A DNA stretch of 16,981 nucleotides from contig SSNU01002992.1 in the NCBI GenBank assembly GCA_012064415.1, positions 1 to 16,981 on the forward strand, written 5' to 3'. The translations under genes were made by a program, and so were the position numbers. Below, piece by piece: positions 7,721 to 16,474 of this stretch; positions within the stretch are counted from its first letter, which is position 1, and every line of letters begins with the position of its first letter. This stretch comes from Gyrodactylus bullatarudis. Lineage: Eukaryota; Platyhelminthes; Monogenea; Gyrodactylidea; Gyrodactylidae. The notes below the pieces were generated by a model, which worked only from the letters and a program-made list of their open reading frames with translations, did not search any database and had not been told where the DNA came from.

Positions 7721-7797
7721 CACTTGAACTCGGGGTAAAATAATAATTATTTCAATCAAGGTATGTACTCTACCCACTAAGCTATCCAGACAACCCG
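7721..7797 (-). repeat. tRNA-like sequence (tRNA pseudogene or SINE head)
   Basis: On the minus strand the block TAGCTTAGTGGGTAGAGTA (7784-7766) fits a pol III A box / D-arm, and GAGTTCAAGTG (7731-7721) fits a B box / T-arm with about one departure from GGTTCGANNCC. They lie about 35 nt apart, as in tRNA genes. The 5' end GGGTTGTCTGG has no complementary acceptor strand downstream, so this is not an intact tRNA. A tRNA-derived SINE promoter or a decayed tRNA copy is more likely. Confidence 0.5.
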
Positions 7798-7820
7798 ACA
7801 TGAATCCGAAAATCCACATA

Positions 7821-8327
7821 AATTCATAATTGGAAAAGTAGCAAAAGGATATATTAAAACCAAATGTACATTTCTCAAAGGTTCATCAGTAGTGTCTCTT
7901 TGATAATGATAAAAGTTAAAAGATGAATGAAAATAATAATTTACAAATTATGAAAGAAATAGTAAAAGTTGACGAAAAATAGAATATAATGTAAGCTGAA
8001 AAAAAAAACCAAAACTCTTCATTAAATAACGACAGTGGAGAGAAAAGTGAAAAAGCTTACACAGGCTACCTTCAACTACCTTGGCCTATGTAAGCTTTTT
8101 CACTTTTCTCTCCACTGTTTCTATTTATTGGAGAGTTTTGGTGTTTTTTCAGCTTACATTATATTCTATTTTTCGTCAACTTTTACTATTTCTTTCATAA
8201 TTTGTAAATTATTATTTTCATTCATCTTTTAACTTTTATCATTATCAAAGAGACACTACTGATGAACCTTTGAGAAATGTACATTTGGTTTTAATATATC
8301 CTTTTTCTACTTTTCCAATTATAAATT
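7821..8327. repeat. 507-bp near-perfect palindrome with 17-nt loop
   Basis: The arms 7821-8066 and 8084-8327 are reverse complements with very few differences, most of them clustered in about 8000-8035. The loop is only 17 nt (8067-8083). A transcript in either direction would fold into one long hairpin of about 240 bp. It has no coding content; apparent frames here arise from the symmetry. It could be a foldback MITE, an inverted duplication, or a hairpin-RNA source. No convincing target duplication flanks it. Confidence 0.85.
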
Positions 8328-8480
8328 ATATGTAAAAAATCCAACATATCTACCTTCTCTTCCAGAAATTTTTTAAAAATACATTTTCAAACTTAGCTTT
8401 CAATGCTTAAAATGCTTGTATATGCACTTATGCAAGTATTGGTTTCTGAAAAATTTTTGTTTCGAAGAAGGTAGTTGAGC
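8328..8480. other. Short AT-rich spacer
   Basis: I see nothing recognisable between the palindrome and the retroelement remnant. Confidence 0.4.
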
Positions 8481-8858
8481 TTTTGGAAAGTTATTGAGTA
8501 CGCCGCTAGGTCATCATGCGTCAAATGGACAGGCAGAAGTTGAACTGTTTTTTGGCTTTCACTTTTGGAGGCCAGGAAAGTTTGGTTGACGAGCTCCGAG
8601 AAAAAGAGGGTGCGGGTGCGCAGAGATGACGAAGTTGTACTAAAGAGGACTCTAACATCAAATACGTACGTTCATGAGACAGGACGCAAGTGGAACCAAG
8701 CAGATGTATATGATCCAGAAGCAGATTCAGATGTAATGAAGATTGGACGAGCAGATAACCATAACAACTTGCATGGGTCAAAGGTGGAGCCACGAGTCTC
8801 TGAAGATGTGCACTGCAAGTGTTTGAAAACGAAATTTCGTGTTGCCACTATAAACTAG
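8476..8858 (+). pseudogene. Decayed retrotransposon integrase fragment
   Basis: From about 8476 one frame reads AFGKLLSTPLGHHASNGQAE and continues to a stop at 8587. The H-x-A-S-N-G-Q-A-E block matches the conserved integrase core motif around the catalytic Glu of Ty3/gypsy and related elements (PYHPASNGQAER). Just upstream lies a TGA in the same frame. After the stop another frame (8565-8858) stays open with a basic, charged sequence (EKKRVRVRRDDEVVLKRT) and could be the integrase C-terminal part after a frameshift. Base composition is less AT-rich than the flanks, consistent with an inserted element. No LTRs are seen. It is clearly not functional. Confidence 0.45.
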
Positions 8859-9173
8859 AGGCTTTAATCCATTCTTTAACCTTTGATTTCTTGGAATTTT
8901 CTTGCGTCCTGATTCAGGACTCCTGAATCGATCAATCATAATCTTGTGGAGAGGTTTTCTTGATTTTCTCATTAAGCAGTATTGGATCAAAGAAAGGGAT
9001 GTATCTTCTAACCTTTTAATGTTTACCAATATAGAATTGTAAAGGAAGTCTCAATTTCATTTAAAAATCTCCCACGCAGCAATGCTACAGAAACAATAAT
9101 CACAGGGGTTTTTAATCAACCAAATTACTCCCCCATCTTCCACTCCCATCATCTCCACTGATCTCATACTTAA
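8859..9173. other. Unassigned stretch after retroelement remnant
   Basis: No coding frame or repeat is supported. The right part (about 9100-9170) becomes pyrimidine-rich (CCCCCATCTTCCACTCCC). Confidence 0.35.
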
Positions 9174-9635
9174 GTTAACTCGGCCTACAAAATCAAATTA
9201 CAACAATACCAACCAGACCAAGCTCAAAATATTTTCTGTGATTTCTGTGACAACAAGAGTATATCTTCCAATCTCCTATCTTTGATAAAGCTCAGAAATT
9301 CAACCCAGCAGATCTCAAAAGATATCAAAGCTATTATCCCATATAACAATGACCCGACTCATATACATAACTTCAAGACAAAACTTGAATCCATTGACCT
9401 CGAAGTCAACATGTCCCCCACCATCCTTACTCGACAATCTGGGTCTTACCTACAGTTCCTAGCTTGACACCTCGAAACATATCTCAGGTGTAATCAAAGG
9501 GCTTCACTATCGAACTTACCTCCTCATGAAGTTTGTCAAGCACGCAAATCTCGGACTCCAACTCTATAAAATTTTTATTATTCCTGATTTAAAGAGTAAG
9601 AGCACACACGTGATTGAGAGGATTCAGAATTAATC
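9174..9635 (+). other. Open stretch without stops in shifting frames, unassigned
   Basis: A CATACTTAAG at about 9164-9173 could be an acceptor site. One frame is then open from 9174 to a stop at 9465-9467 and includes IFCDFCDNKSI and KDIKAIIPYNNDP. Directly after, a second frame stays open to about 9632 with KHISGVIKGLHYRTYL and FVKHANLGLQLYKIFI. Two successive frames with amphipathic, protein-like content could be a decayed gene or retroelement with a frame break near 9464. There is no ATG where one is needed, and I recognise no family. Confidence 0.2.
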
Positions 9636-10020
9636 TCTTTATTTTACATGTTATATAAACACATGTACATATACTAATTTAACTTTGTTTTAATGTAAGT
9701 TAGTACGTAGCACCAATCATCTCCCTTTGAAGCACAGACCTCTGTCTGCCTCTTTTGTGGACGTCTTAGTCTGGTGGAATTTTTGTCGATGCATAATCTA
9801 CATTGATGTCATTCCAGGTGCATATCAAGTTTTTCGTGAGCATGAGCAATCCATCCCATCCCATCCCAAAGAATCCAAAAATACCAGGGCTTTTTTCCGT
9901 TCCACTTTTGGTTGAGCTGCAAATGAGTGATTGGACTGAACAAGAACAGCAGCAGACCACCAATACGCGACGAGATCCGCCTATTTTCCGTTATATCTGC
10001 TTCTGACACTGTTGAAGTTG
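9636..10020. other. Unassigned stretch with short CCATC tandem repeat
   Basis: Short frames overlap on both strands with no consistent signal. A small (CCATC)n microsatellite lies at about 9852-9868. Confidence 0.35.
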
Positions 10021-10022
10021 AT

Positions 10023-10174
10023 TTAAAATCCATGTAATTGTAATCTCTTCTTAACCTGTTCAAATATTCGATTGTGTTCTGTTACACCTGAAACAACCTG
10101 CTGTCTTGGAATACCGCAGTCTTTACAATTCCTTTGGCTAACCATTCATTTAGAATTGCTTCAACCTTGCTCAT
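10023..10174 (-). CDS. Tentative two-exon mini-ORF with 32-nt intron
   Basis: An ATG at 10174 opens 29 codons (MSKVEAILNEWLAKGIVKTA...) of normal amino-acid mix ending in CAG|GTGTAA. Unspliced, the next codon but one is TAA. A 32-nt GT-AG intron (10087-10056, acceptor TTGAACAG) would lead to 10 more codons and a stop at 10023. The intron length fits the other introns in this window. There is no homology support, the product would be only 39 residues, and an upstream exon may be missing. Confidence 0.18.
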
Positions 10175-10199
10175 CAGTGAGATGATTTTTGTGATGGAA

Positions 10200-11160
10200 C
10201 ATTATAGATTGCTGTCATCAAGGTGTCGCCTTAAATAATGATTAATGGTAAAATCCTATTCGATTTTTGAAATACTTACGAAAAATTGACTGAATTTCGA
10301 CTCTTGATACGTCTCATTCCCTGATATCTATGAGTTTCGCAGTGAACTGTACAATGTGTTTATATCACCTAGGGAGAACGACACGTTATACGACGTGTCT
10401 CTGTTATTATGAACTTGTCAAGTTGGGGAACCATAAACGACGTTACAAAACATACCTTATTAAACAGAATTTTTGCATTGGTTAGAAGTTTTCTCATCAA
10501 CACGGCTCAACAGCATAAATATAAAATGTAGATCTATTTGATTGATATCTGTTATTCAACTGTTATCATTTTTCTAATTTCTAGGTGTTAAAAAATAGAC
10601 ATTTGTCAATGAAAAATTTTTTTGAAGCATAATTTTCGAAAAAATTTTACGCTTTTGGTACTTTGAGGACTACTGTATCGTAATTGAGGTAGGTTTCTTT
10701 CCTACAAGGTGCCTAAATAAGCAAAAAATTGAGTTGAAGTTGAGGATTCTCGAAATAAATAAGTAAATTTTTAACATTTTCTTTAAATAGCATTAACTCT
10801 TAATAATGGATTCTCGAAGCTACTTGTTAGTAATTACAGGATTAAATCATATTTAAAAAATTGCGTTCCTAAACTGAACTTTAACCAGAATTTATTCCTG
10901 AACAAGAAGATGTCATTTTTGTCTCTCTATCTCATTCATGTTTTTCTCTATTGAAAGGTAAAGCACTGCAAGTCGGATTTTCAATTTTTACCGAATAGCT
11001 CGGAAAATCTATTGTAGAATTTTTTAAGAAGCACATATCTGAAATCACCGAAAATTCTCTACAAAAGTGGTAAACATCATCGAGTAGAATTTTTCCATGT
11101 AAGACTGTGTTACAAAAAGATCCCCTGGGATGTAAGTCGAGAGTTTGTTTCGAAAAGAAT
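10200..11160. other. Intergenic stretch, nothing recognised
   Basis: I see no gene, transposon or long repeat in about 960 bp. It is AT-rich with scattered stops in all frames. Confidence 0.5.
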
Positions 11161-11166
11161 TTAAAT

Positions 11167-11172
11167 TTTATT
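11167..11172 (-). terminator. Polyadenylation signal for the Cys-repeat gene
   Basis: AATAAA on the minus strand, about 140 bp past the stop at 11310, is the expected place for the 3' end of the cysteine-rich repeat gene. Confidence 0.5.
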
Positions 11173-11309
11173 TCCTTTGTAATAATTATTAAGATAATAC
11201 AGTTAGTAGAGAGTGTGAATGTAAATTGATTAAAAGTACATTAAATTCTCAGAACATATTGCCAAGTAAATTTAGCAGTAATTGGGAAAATTCTTATGCA
11301 GAACCTCAA

Positions 11310-12638
11310 TCAGTTCATCACTCTTATGAGGCCTAACGTGACGCACATTGGCGGAGGCATATTTTTATTAGGGTCACATTGCCACCTCCATTTCCGGTAG
11401 TTGAAATAATACGGCTCTGGACATTCCTCGTTAAAGTGAGTCTGTTTATATCGTAAACACAATATTCCATCGCATCCAGACGGGCGATATGAAAATCCTC
11501 CAATTTGTACATACTCTGGACATACCTCTTTACATGCCCCAGAGCCATCTAAACGAATTCCGTTTCGTTTCGCTTTGTCAACATCGATCTTGGCAGCTCT
11601 TCTCTTGGGATACTTATTAAATGTCAAACATTGGTTTTTATCATTTCGCGGGTCATTACAATCACAGATTGGGGGCTTGGAAATCATTCTGTTTTTGCAC
11701 GTGGGGGGAGGATAATAACCCCCGCTACAGTACCATAATCCGTCCTCCGCATTAAAGTGATAGTTTGATTCACATTCTTCGCCAAAATAATTCTCCCCAA
11801 ATAACAAGCAATAGCCACCATCACATTTTGATTCTGCGTACCAATCTGATACATCTTCAGGACATCCATTAACACAGTTTCCACTTCCATCAAGTCGTAA
11901 GCCATTATTTATGCCCAACTCGTAGTGGAATTCCATCAGACCAACACGAATGTGATCTAGGAAAGTCTTACATTCCAATTTATTAGGGTGATCATTACAA
12001 TCACATACAAATTCTGTTTTAACAACAGGTATATTGGCACCCCTTGTAGCCAAATTGGACTCGTACTCGAATCCTTTGATTTCAACCTCTGTGCTATGCG
12101 ACAAACATACTGGAGAATGGGCTTTCTCCATGTAATTACAATACCATCTACCATCTATCTCATAGTAGTCATAGTCTTTTAAGCATAGCTTACCAGTCCA
12201 AGTATTCCCGTGGGTTGCACCTTCCTTCAAAGTTATGTGACGAATACCTTTGCCTCTATACCTGTTGTAAGTTTCACATGTATACTTCTCATGACCTTCG
12301 AGATTATCGCAGGGACAAGCAGGAATATCCATGGGTCTCTTATCTTCAAGGATCACTTGTCTTGTCTGGCATATTGGTGGGTGTGTTCTCGAACCACCAT
12401 TGCAGCTCCATTCTCTGCTGATTCTATCGTATACGAAATCAGAATCGCACACTTGCTCATTTTCATTCTCGCCATAGCGCGTACATAGTTTCTCAGAACA
12501 TCTCGAATCCAAGCAAGAAACTGTACAGTGACCAGATCCATCTATGAGCACTCCGAATCGCTTAGCTAACTCTAAATTAATAGAGGTTTCACCAAACTCT
12601 GGATTAGAATTGAACGTTGTACACTGGATATCTTCATC
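11310..12638 (-). CDS. Cys-rich repeat protein, downstream part (most of unit 2 to unit 5)
   Basis: This is the same reading frame as the segment at 12639-13166, after one TAA. Counted through that stop, unit 2 spans residues 173-283, unit 3 284-387, unit 4 388-500 and unit 5 501-618. Units 2, 4 and 5 each have ten cysteines in one pattern: C-x-C, C-x-[TK]-F, G-[IV]-x-[LI]-D-G-S-G-x-C, C, C, C, C, then W-x-C and P-x-C. Unit 3 lacks the middle and keeps six. This part has no signal peptide and no good start: the first possible start would begin inside unit 2. It is therefore best read as the rest of one gene. I recognise no named domain; the W-x-C...P-x-C end vaguely recalls sushi modules but the spacing does not fit. 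Confidence 0.7.
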   Translation of the reverse strand, partial: DEDIQCTTFNSNPEFGETSINLELAKRFGVLIDGSGHCTVSCLDSRCSEKLCTRYGENENEQVCDSDFVYDRISREWSCNGGSRTHPPICQTRQVILEDKRPMDIPACPCDNLEGHEKYTCETYNRYRGKGIRHITLKEGATHGNTWTGKLCLKDYDYYEIDGRWYCNYMEKAHSPVCLSHSTEVEIKGFEYESNLATRGANIPVVKTEFVCDCNDHPNKLECKTFLDHIRVGLMEFHYELGINNGLRLDGSGNCVNGCPEDVSDWYAESKCDGGYCLLFGENYFGEECESNYHFNAEDGLWYCSGGYYPPPTCKNRMISKPPICDCNDPRNDKNQCLTFNKYPKRRAAKIDVDKAKRNGIRLDGSGACKEVCPEYVQIGGFSYRPSGCDGILCLRYKQTHFNEECPEPYYFNYRKWRWQCDPNKNMPPPMCVTLGLIRVMN

Positions 12639-13166
12639 TTAACAAACACACTCCTCGTGGGTATTCTTGTTAAAGTTTATGACATATTGAGATGTGGGCA
12701 TTTCTTGTTTAGCACCAAAGTAAGCGATTGCATTATTTTTCAAACAAAGGGGAGGATGAGTCGGGTAACCATGGTTGCAAAACCAAGTGTTTGTTAGCCA
12801 ATCATAGGCATAGTTCTCTCCGCAATCAATCCCGTAAACATCCTGATGAAATAAAGCACACGGTGCTCCGAGACACGAATTAACTTGTCTCTCCTTGCCA
12901 TCGTCCAGGTCTTCTCCAGAATAATTGACTGTTGCGCAAGCTGCCTCGCAAGCACCACTTCCATCCAGTTTAACACCGAAAGCTTTGGCATCAATGCCCG
13001 AAAGATGACTTGTTCCTAAATGATGAACGTCATTGTAAGCCCTGCATAATACGGAATCATCCTCCGCTTCACAAGAACACGATGAAGAGAGCATTCCATA
13101 CCCATAATGAATGCAAATGAGTAGCAGAAATATGAAGCCCATTGCCAAGAAAAACTCAACCTTCAA
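12639..13166 (-). CDS. Secreted Cys-rich repeat protein, N-terminal part with signal peptide
   Basis: The 175 residues before a TAA begin with a clear signal peptide (MKVEFFLAMGFIFLLLICIH, cleavage probably near residue 24). Repeat unit 1 starts at Cys30 with the same ten-cysteine pattern as the later units, including FGVKLDGSGAC and WFCNHGYPTHPPLC. A linker of about 35 residues then leads to CVC, the first two cysteines of unit 2, where the TAA (12641-12639) falls. The product could be a short secreted one-unit protein, or the gene may be a broken or readthrough version of a 618-residue protein. The start is the first ATG, directly before the signal peptide. It is probably extracellular; its role is unknown. 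Confidence 0.72.
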   Translation of the reverse strand: MKVEFFLAMGFIFLLLICIHYGYGMLSSSCSCEAEDDSVLCRAYNDVHHLGTSHLSGIDAKAFGVKLDGSGACEAACATVNYSGEDLDDGKERQVNSCLGAPCALFHQDVYGIDCGENYAYDWLTNTWFCNHGYPTHPPLCLKNNAIAYFGAKQEMPTSQYVINFNKNTHEECVC

Positions 13167-14000
13167 TATTTGTAATAAACGCTATACTTATTATTTCTTA
13201 GAATTTGCTTAGAATAAAGTTTAAAGTATTCTATATTTATTGATTATCCCAGCTGATATAGAAATCTCACAGCAGTATCTCACTATACAAATGAATGGAG
13301 GTGTGTTTTACACTCCACAAAAACGGTTCTCACCTGTATTTCTTTTATTAGGCCTTGAAGTCTCCTTTCTGTTGAAGTTGAGTATTTTCAAAAATCAATT
13401 TTCGTTCAAAACATTTTCTCTAGAAAACTTATTTCTCAGTCTCATAAATTAAAAGGAAAATTCATTTCATCGAGTATTCATACCTGTAGAATTCGAATAT
13501 TTTATCGCCTGAACTATATCTGCTAAAGCTTTCAAGATGAATTGGTGAGTAATTAATTTTTATATCAATCCTAAATCATTAGAAATTGATCCTGAATTTT
13601 AAGAATTATTTTTCTGTCTATTTGAGGTCTTCTAAAATCAGTCCTTAAAATTAACTTTTGATCCCTCTCTCACTTTAAAATCAACAAAAATTATCAACTC
13701 AAAGTTCAAAAAAATGGGAATTCGGCGCCATCGCTTTTTTTTGTTAGAGTAAAATCTATATTGAAAAATAAGAAATGCAACAAAATACTAATGGAGAATA
13801 CAAATAAATAGTAAATCTTTTGATGGTTCATAGTTATAAGGATGCAAACATAGTCTTGTAAGAGTTTTTGATTGCGATCGAATTGGCTTTTGGAGTAGAA
13901 CATCTTCGATGGTTCAGTTTTGGATGTAAATCTGAAAAGTTTAATCGAAAAGCACCTGGTAGATCCTACTTAATGAAGATCAGGATATAGAAGAGAGTAG
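13167..14000. other. Intergenic stretch upstream of the Cys-repeat gene
   Basis: There is no supported gene. The left part should hold the promoter of the minus-strand Cys-repeat gene. An ATG followed by a consensus donor (ATGAATTG|GTGAGT, 13537-13550, plus) could be a tiny first exon but has no partner in view. A minus-strand A8 run near 13740 could mark the end of the LINE's tail, with no target duplication to confirm it. Confidence 0.4.
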
Positions 14001-14028
14001 GTGTAGTCGATTTTAGATCGAATATGTT

Positions 14029-14690
14029 TCATAATATCGAGTTTAGGTTGTCACAATTAGATAAGTCATATTTATCGTTAAGTTTATTATAGGTAGAGAG
14101 TAAGTAGTTATTTTCATAAGAAATATTTCTTAGATTGTAAGACCTTTCGATTCTGATCGAAGATTCAAAGAATTTTTTAATGATGAAAGCATAACGGCGA
14201 ACCCATAAGGGATTGAGGCCAGACGCCGAAATGCGAGCATTGTATGAATTAAGTTCGGGGTAGAGAGAATAAAGAAATCTACTTTGAATTCTTTCGATAT
14301 ATCTAGCCTGGTCAATAGTCAAGTTAATTAGAAGGGGTGAGATATAGTCAAAGTGTGTGAGCACTAATGACTTATACGCCTTTATTCTTAAGGATAGAGA
14401 TTTCGAAAATTTAAGAATGGTCATGATCATGGAGTTTATTTTAGGCAGGTTATAACAAGAGTGAGGGTTAATTTTTAGTTTAGAGTTAATACCGAAACCT
14501 AGATCTGAAGTAAAGGAGACAATTTCTCCAGGAAGTAGAAGAGATTCAAGGGGGGGTTGCAGGGAGACCCATTGGAGCATTATTTTGCTTTTATCTCTAT
14601 TAATATAGAGCCCCATGGACTCAAGTGAATCTTTAAGTAGCGAGAAGTTGTGGTTGATTTTCATAATATCAAGGGAATTTTTTTCACCTT
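14029..14690 (-). pseudogene. LINE C-terminal region after the RT
   Basis: The frame resumes one base off from the FADD segment, with EKNSLDIMKINHNF and LYINRDKSKIM. It continues with DLGFGINSKLKI, RIKAYKSLVLTHFDYISPLL and ARYIERIQSRFLYSL, the thumb-like tail seen in jockey/CR1 elements (LGV..D, Y..LV.P...Y, LE.VQ). It ends at a stop at 14029. Confidence 0.72.
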
Positions 14691-14694
14691 GAAG

Positions 14695-15300
14695 ACGAAC
14701 TTTAAATCGTCTGCAAATTTAAAGAGGGCACCCTCAGTACCCTCTAGGAGCTGAATATCAGCGAAGCAAATATTAAAGAGAAGGTGACCAATAGTGGAAC
14801 CTTGGGGAACGCCTGAGTTGATGCGTTCTAGACTACTGGTGGTGTTATTAAAATCTACGTATTAGGCTCTGTTGCAAAAAATGTACATGTTAAGGTTGAT
14901 AATATATGGATCAATATCGTAGTGTAAGAGTTTTTGTTTTATGACGGAGAATTTCAACTTGTCAAAAGCCTTTGAGACGTCTAAGTAGTGTATAATAATA
15001 AAGTAATCGGATTTTAAAAGCAGGAGGGAATAATTCATAAAAGCCAACATATTACTAGAAGTGTTTTTCCCCGGTAGAAATCCATGTTGAGATTTGTCAG
15101 GAAAAGGCTTGGGTATCTTAGTGGAAATTTCATTAGTGAGAAAGCGATCAAAAATCGCTAAGAAGATATTCAGGGAGGATATTGGCCTGAGATCACAAAA
15201 GGAGGAATATTTCTTAGTTTTGGGGATTGGGGTGATTTTAACTATCAACCAGTCTTCAGGGATAATAAATTTGTCGCAAAAAATTTTGTGAGTATATTCC
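14695..15300 (-). pseudogene. LINE reverse transcriptase core
   Basis: Seen in order: FIIPEDWLIVKITPIPK, DLRPISSLNIFLAIFDRFL, QHGFLPGKNTSSNM, LDVSKAFDKL (motif A aspartates), a TAA at 14862-14864 inside CNRA-stop-YVDF, then INSGVPQGSTIG and ALFKFADDLK with the FADD box (motif C, 14706-14717). The frame does not change across the TAA. Where the TAA stands, relatives usually have Q in NR-x-Q, so a CAA-to-TAA transition is the simplest cause. The copy cannot make full-length RT. Confidence 0.82.
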
Positions 15301-15310
15301 CAACTTCATA

Positions 15311-16440
15311 TTAACCCGCTTTACATTCAGAAATACAATTATTGAGATAGTTACATAGGAGAATGAGGAAAGTGGGAGATAATTTTGATAGTAAATAAAA
15401 TGAGTTATAATGGCTATCTAATCTGTTTATGTTCTTACAGTTGAAAAATATTCTGTTAATGTCTGAGGGTGTAATGTAAGTGGAGGGGGGTGATTCAGTT
15501 ATAATGGGATCAATTTTTTCAAATTGATTGAATGAATTCGTGAAATAATTATTGATTTTATTGCAGAATTTTTGGTCAGTTAGCTGTGTAAAATTTTTTA
15601 TAGATGATTTTTTGTTAATGTTGAGGAGTTTCTTGAATTTGGACCAACCTTTTTGTGGATTGGACTTGAGATCTTGTGCAACACAAGCTTCGAACGCTTC
15701 CAATGAGATGAAGTCTAATTTCGAAGAGAATGATTGAATAAGACAATTAAATTTTTTTATGTCAACTACCTTCTTCAGTTTTTGATAATATTTGGAGTGA
15801 TTGGATAAGGAAAAATTAAAAAAGATAATATTGTGATCGGAAAAGGGAACAGTGTGGGCAGATGAATTATGGAAAACATTAATAAAAATAAGATCGATAA
15901 TGTTATTTTGCCTGGTAGGCTGAGTTACGATTTGGTTTAGTTTGTAATTTACTAATAGTTGATCAAAAATAATAGGAATGATAGGAAAACTGTTTACAGA
16001 TGGGAAATTAAAATCACCCAGGATTGTAATATTTTTAATATGAGCATCTACTTTAGAGTAGATATGATCAAACAAAATATCGTCAGAGATAAAATAGTTA
16101 CTACCAACTGGAGGTCTGTAAATGAGAATAAATGAATGATGGGAGCATTCTAGGTTAATTTCAATATGGATATGTTGAAAAGGGGCATTATAAGGTGTAA
16201 ATGAATAAATTTTAATAGATGAGTGAATATAAATGCCGACAACACCACCAGTAAAGTCAAGTCTATCGGCCCTAAGAAATTGATAGTCAGGAATATGTAA
16301 AATGGAATCAGAAACAAATGGTTTGAGCCAGGTTTCGAATAATAAAAAATATTGAGGGCTTAGAGTTAAAAATGATATTTTTAATATTCAGAAAAATATT
16401 TTTGGCAAGTAATGATCGAGCATTTAGTAGAAAGAACCCG
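15311..16440 (-). pseudogene. LINE endonuclease domain and linker
   Basis: The domain opens with FFLLNARSLLAKNIF (the family's N-A-R-S-L), in a frame broken at the A6 run near 16345. It continues with QYFLLFETWLKPF, YQFLRADR, GGVVGIYIHSS, FILIYRPPVG, GDFNFP (metal-binding Asp/Asn), LNQIVTQPTR, IDLIFIN and the catalytic SDHN. The linker runs to a stop at 15311. The enzyme would nick target DNA for target-primed reverse transcription. Confidence 0.8.
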
Positions 16441-16474
16441 GAGTGATCAACGAAAAAAATTATCAGACTCACAT

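Noticed and set aside
7586..7819. Minus-strand open frame of 77 codons
   Set aside because: It covers the tRNA-like block and its AT-rich follow-on. The apparent protein has no consistent character.
8035..8232. Plus-strand open frame of 65 codons
   Set aside because: It lies across the loop and right arm of the palindrome and encodes only low-complexity Phe/Ser/Leu sequence.
8521..8793. Minus-strand frame opposite the integrase remnant
   Set aside because: It is the antisense of a relic whose plus strand carries the recognisable HHASNGQAE motif.
9766..10063. Overlapping frames on both strands around the CCATC repeat
   Set aside because: Several frames are open at once because the stretch is poor in stop triplets. 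None shows a domain, signal or splice-bounded structure.
10380..10399. Small hairpin with 7-bp arms GACACGT/ACGTGTC
   Set aside because: It is too short, with no other RNA features around it.
11957..12541. Several 60-90 codon frames on both strands
   Set aside because: All are shadows of the Cys-repeat gene, whose tenfold cysteine pattern fixes the true frame.
12627..12650. 24-nt GT-AG segment that would splice out the in-frame TAA
   Set aside because: It would remove conserved repeat residues (part of C-x-C and the acidic stretch before C-x-T-F), so a simple nonsense change is more likely. It is kept only as a minor alternative.
13537..13550. ATG followed by a consensus splice donor (plus strand)
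   Set aside because: No downstream exon in view continues it. A start codon next to GTGAGT is expected by chance in this much sequence.
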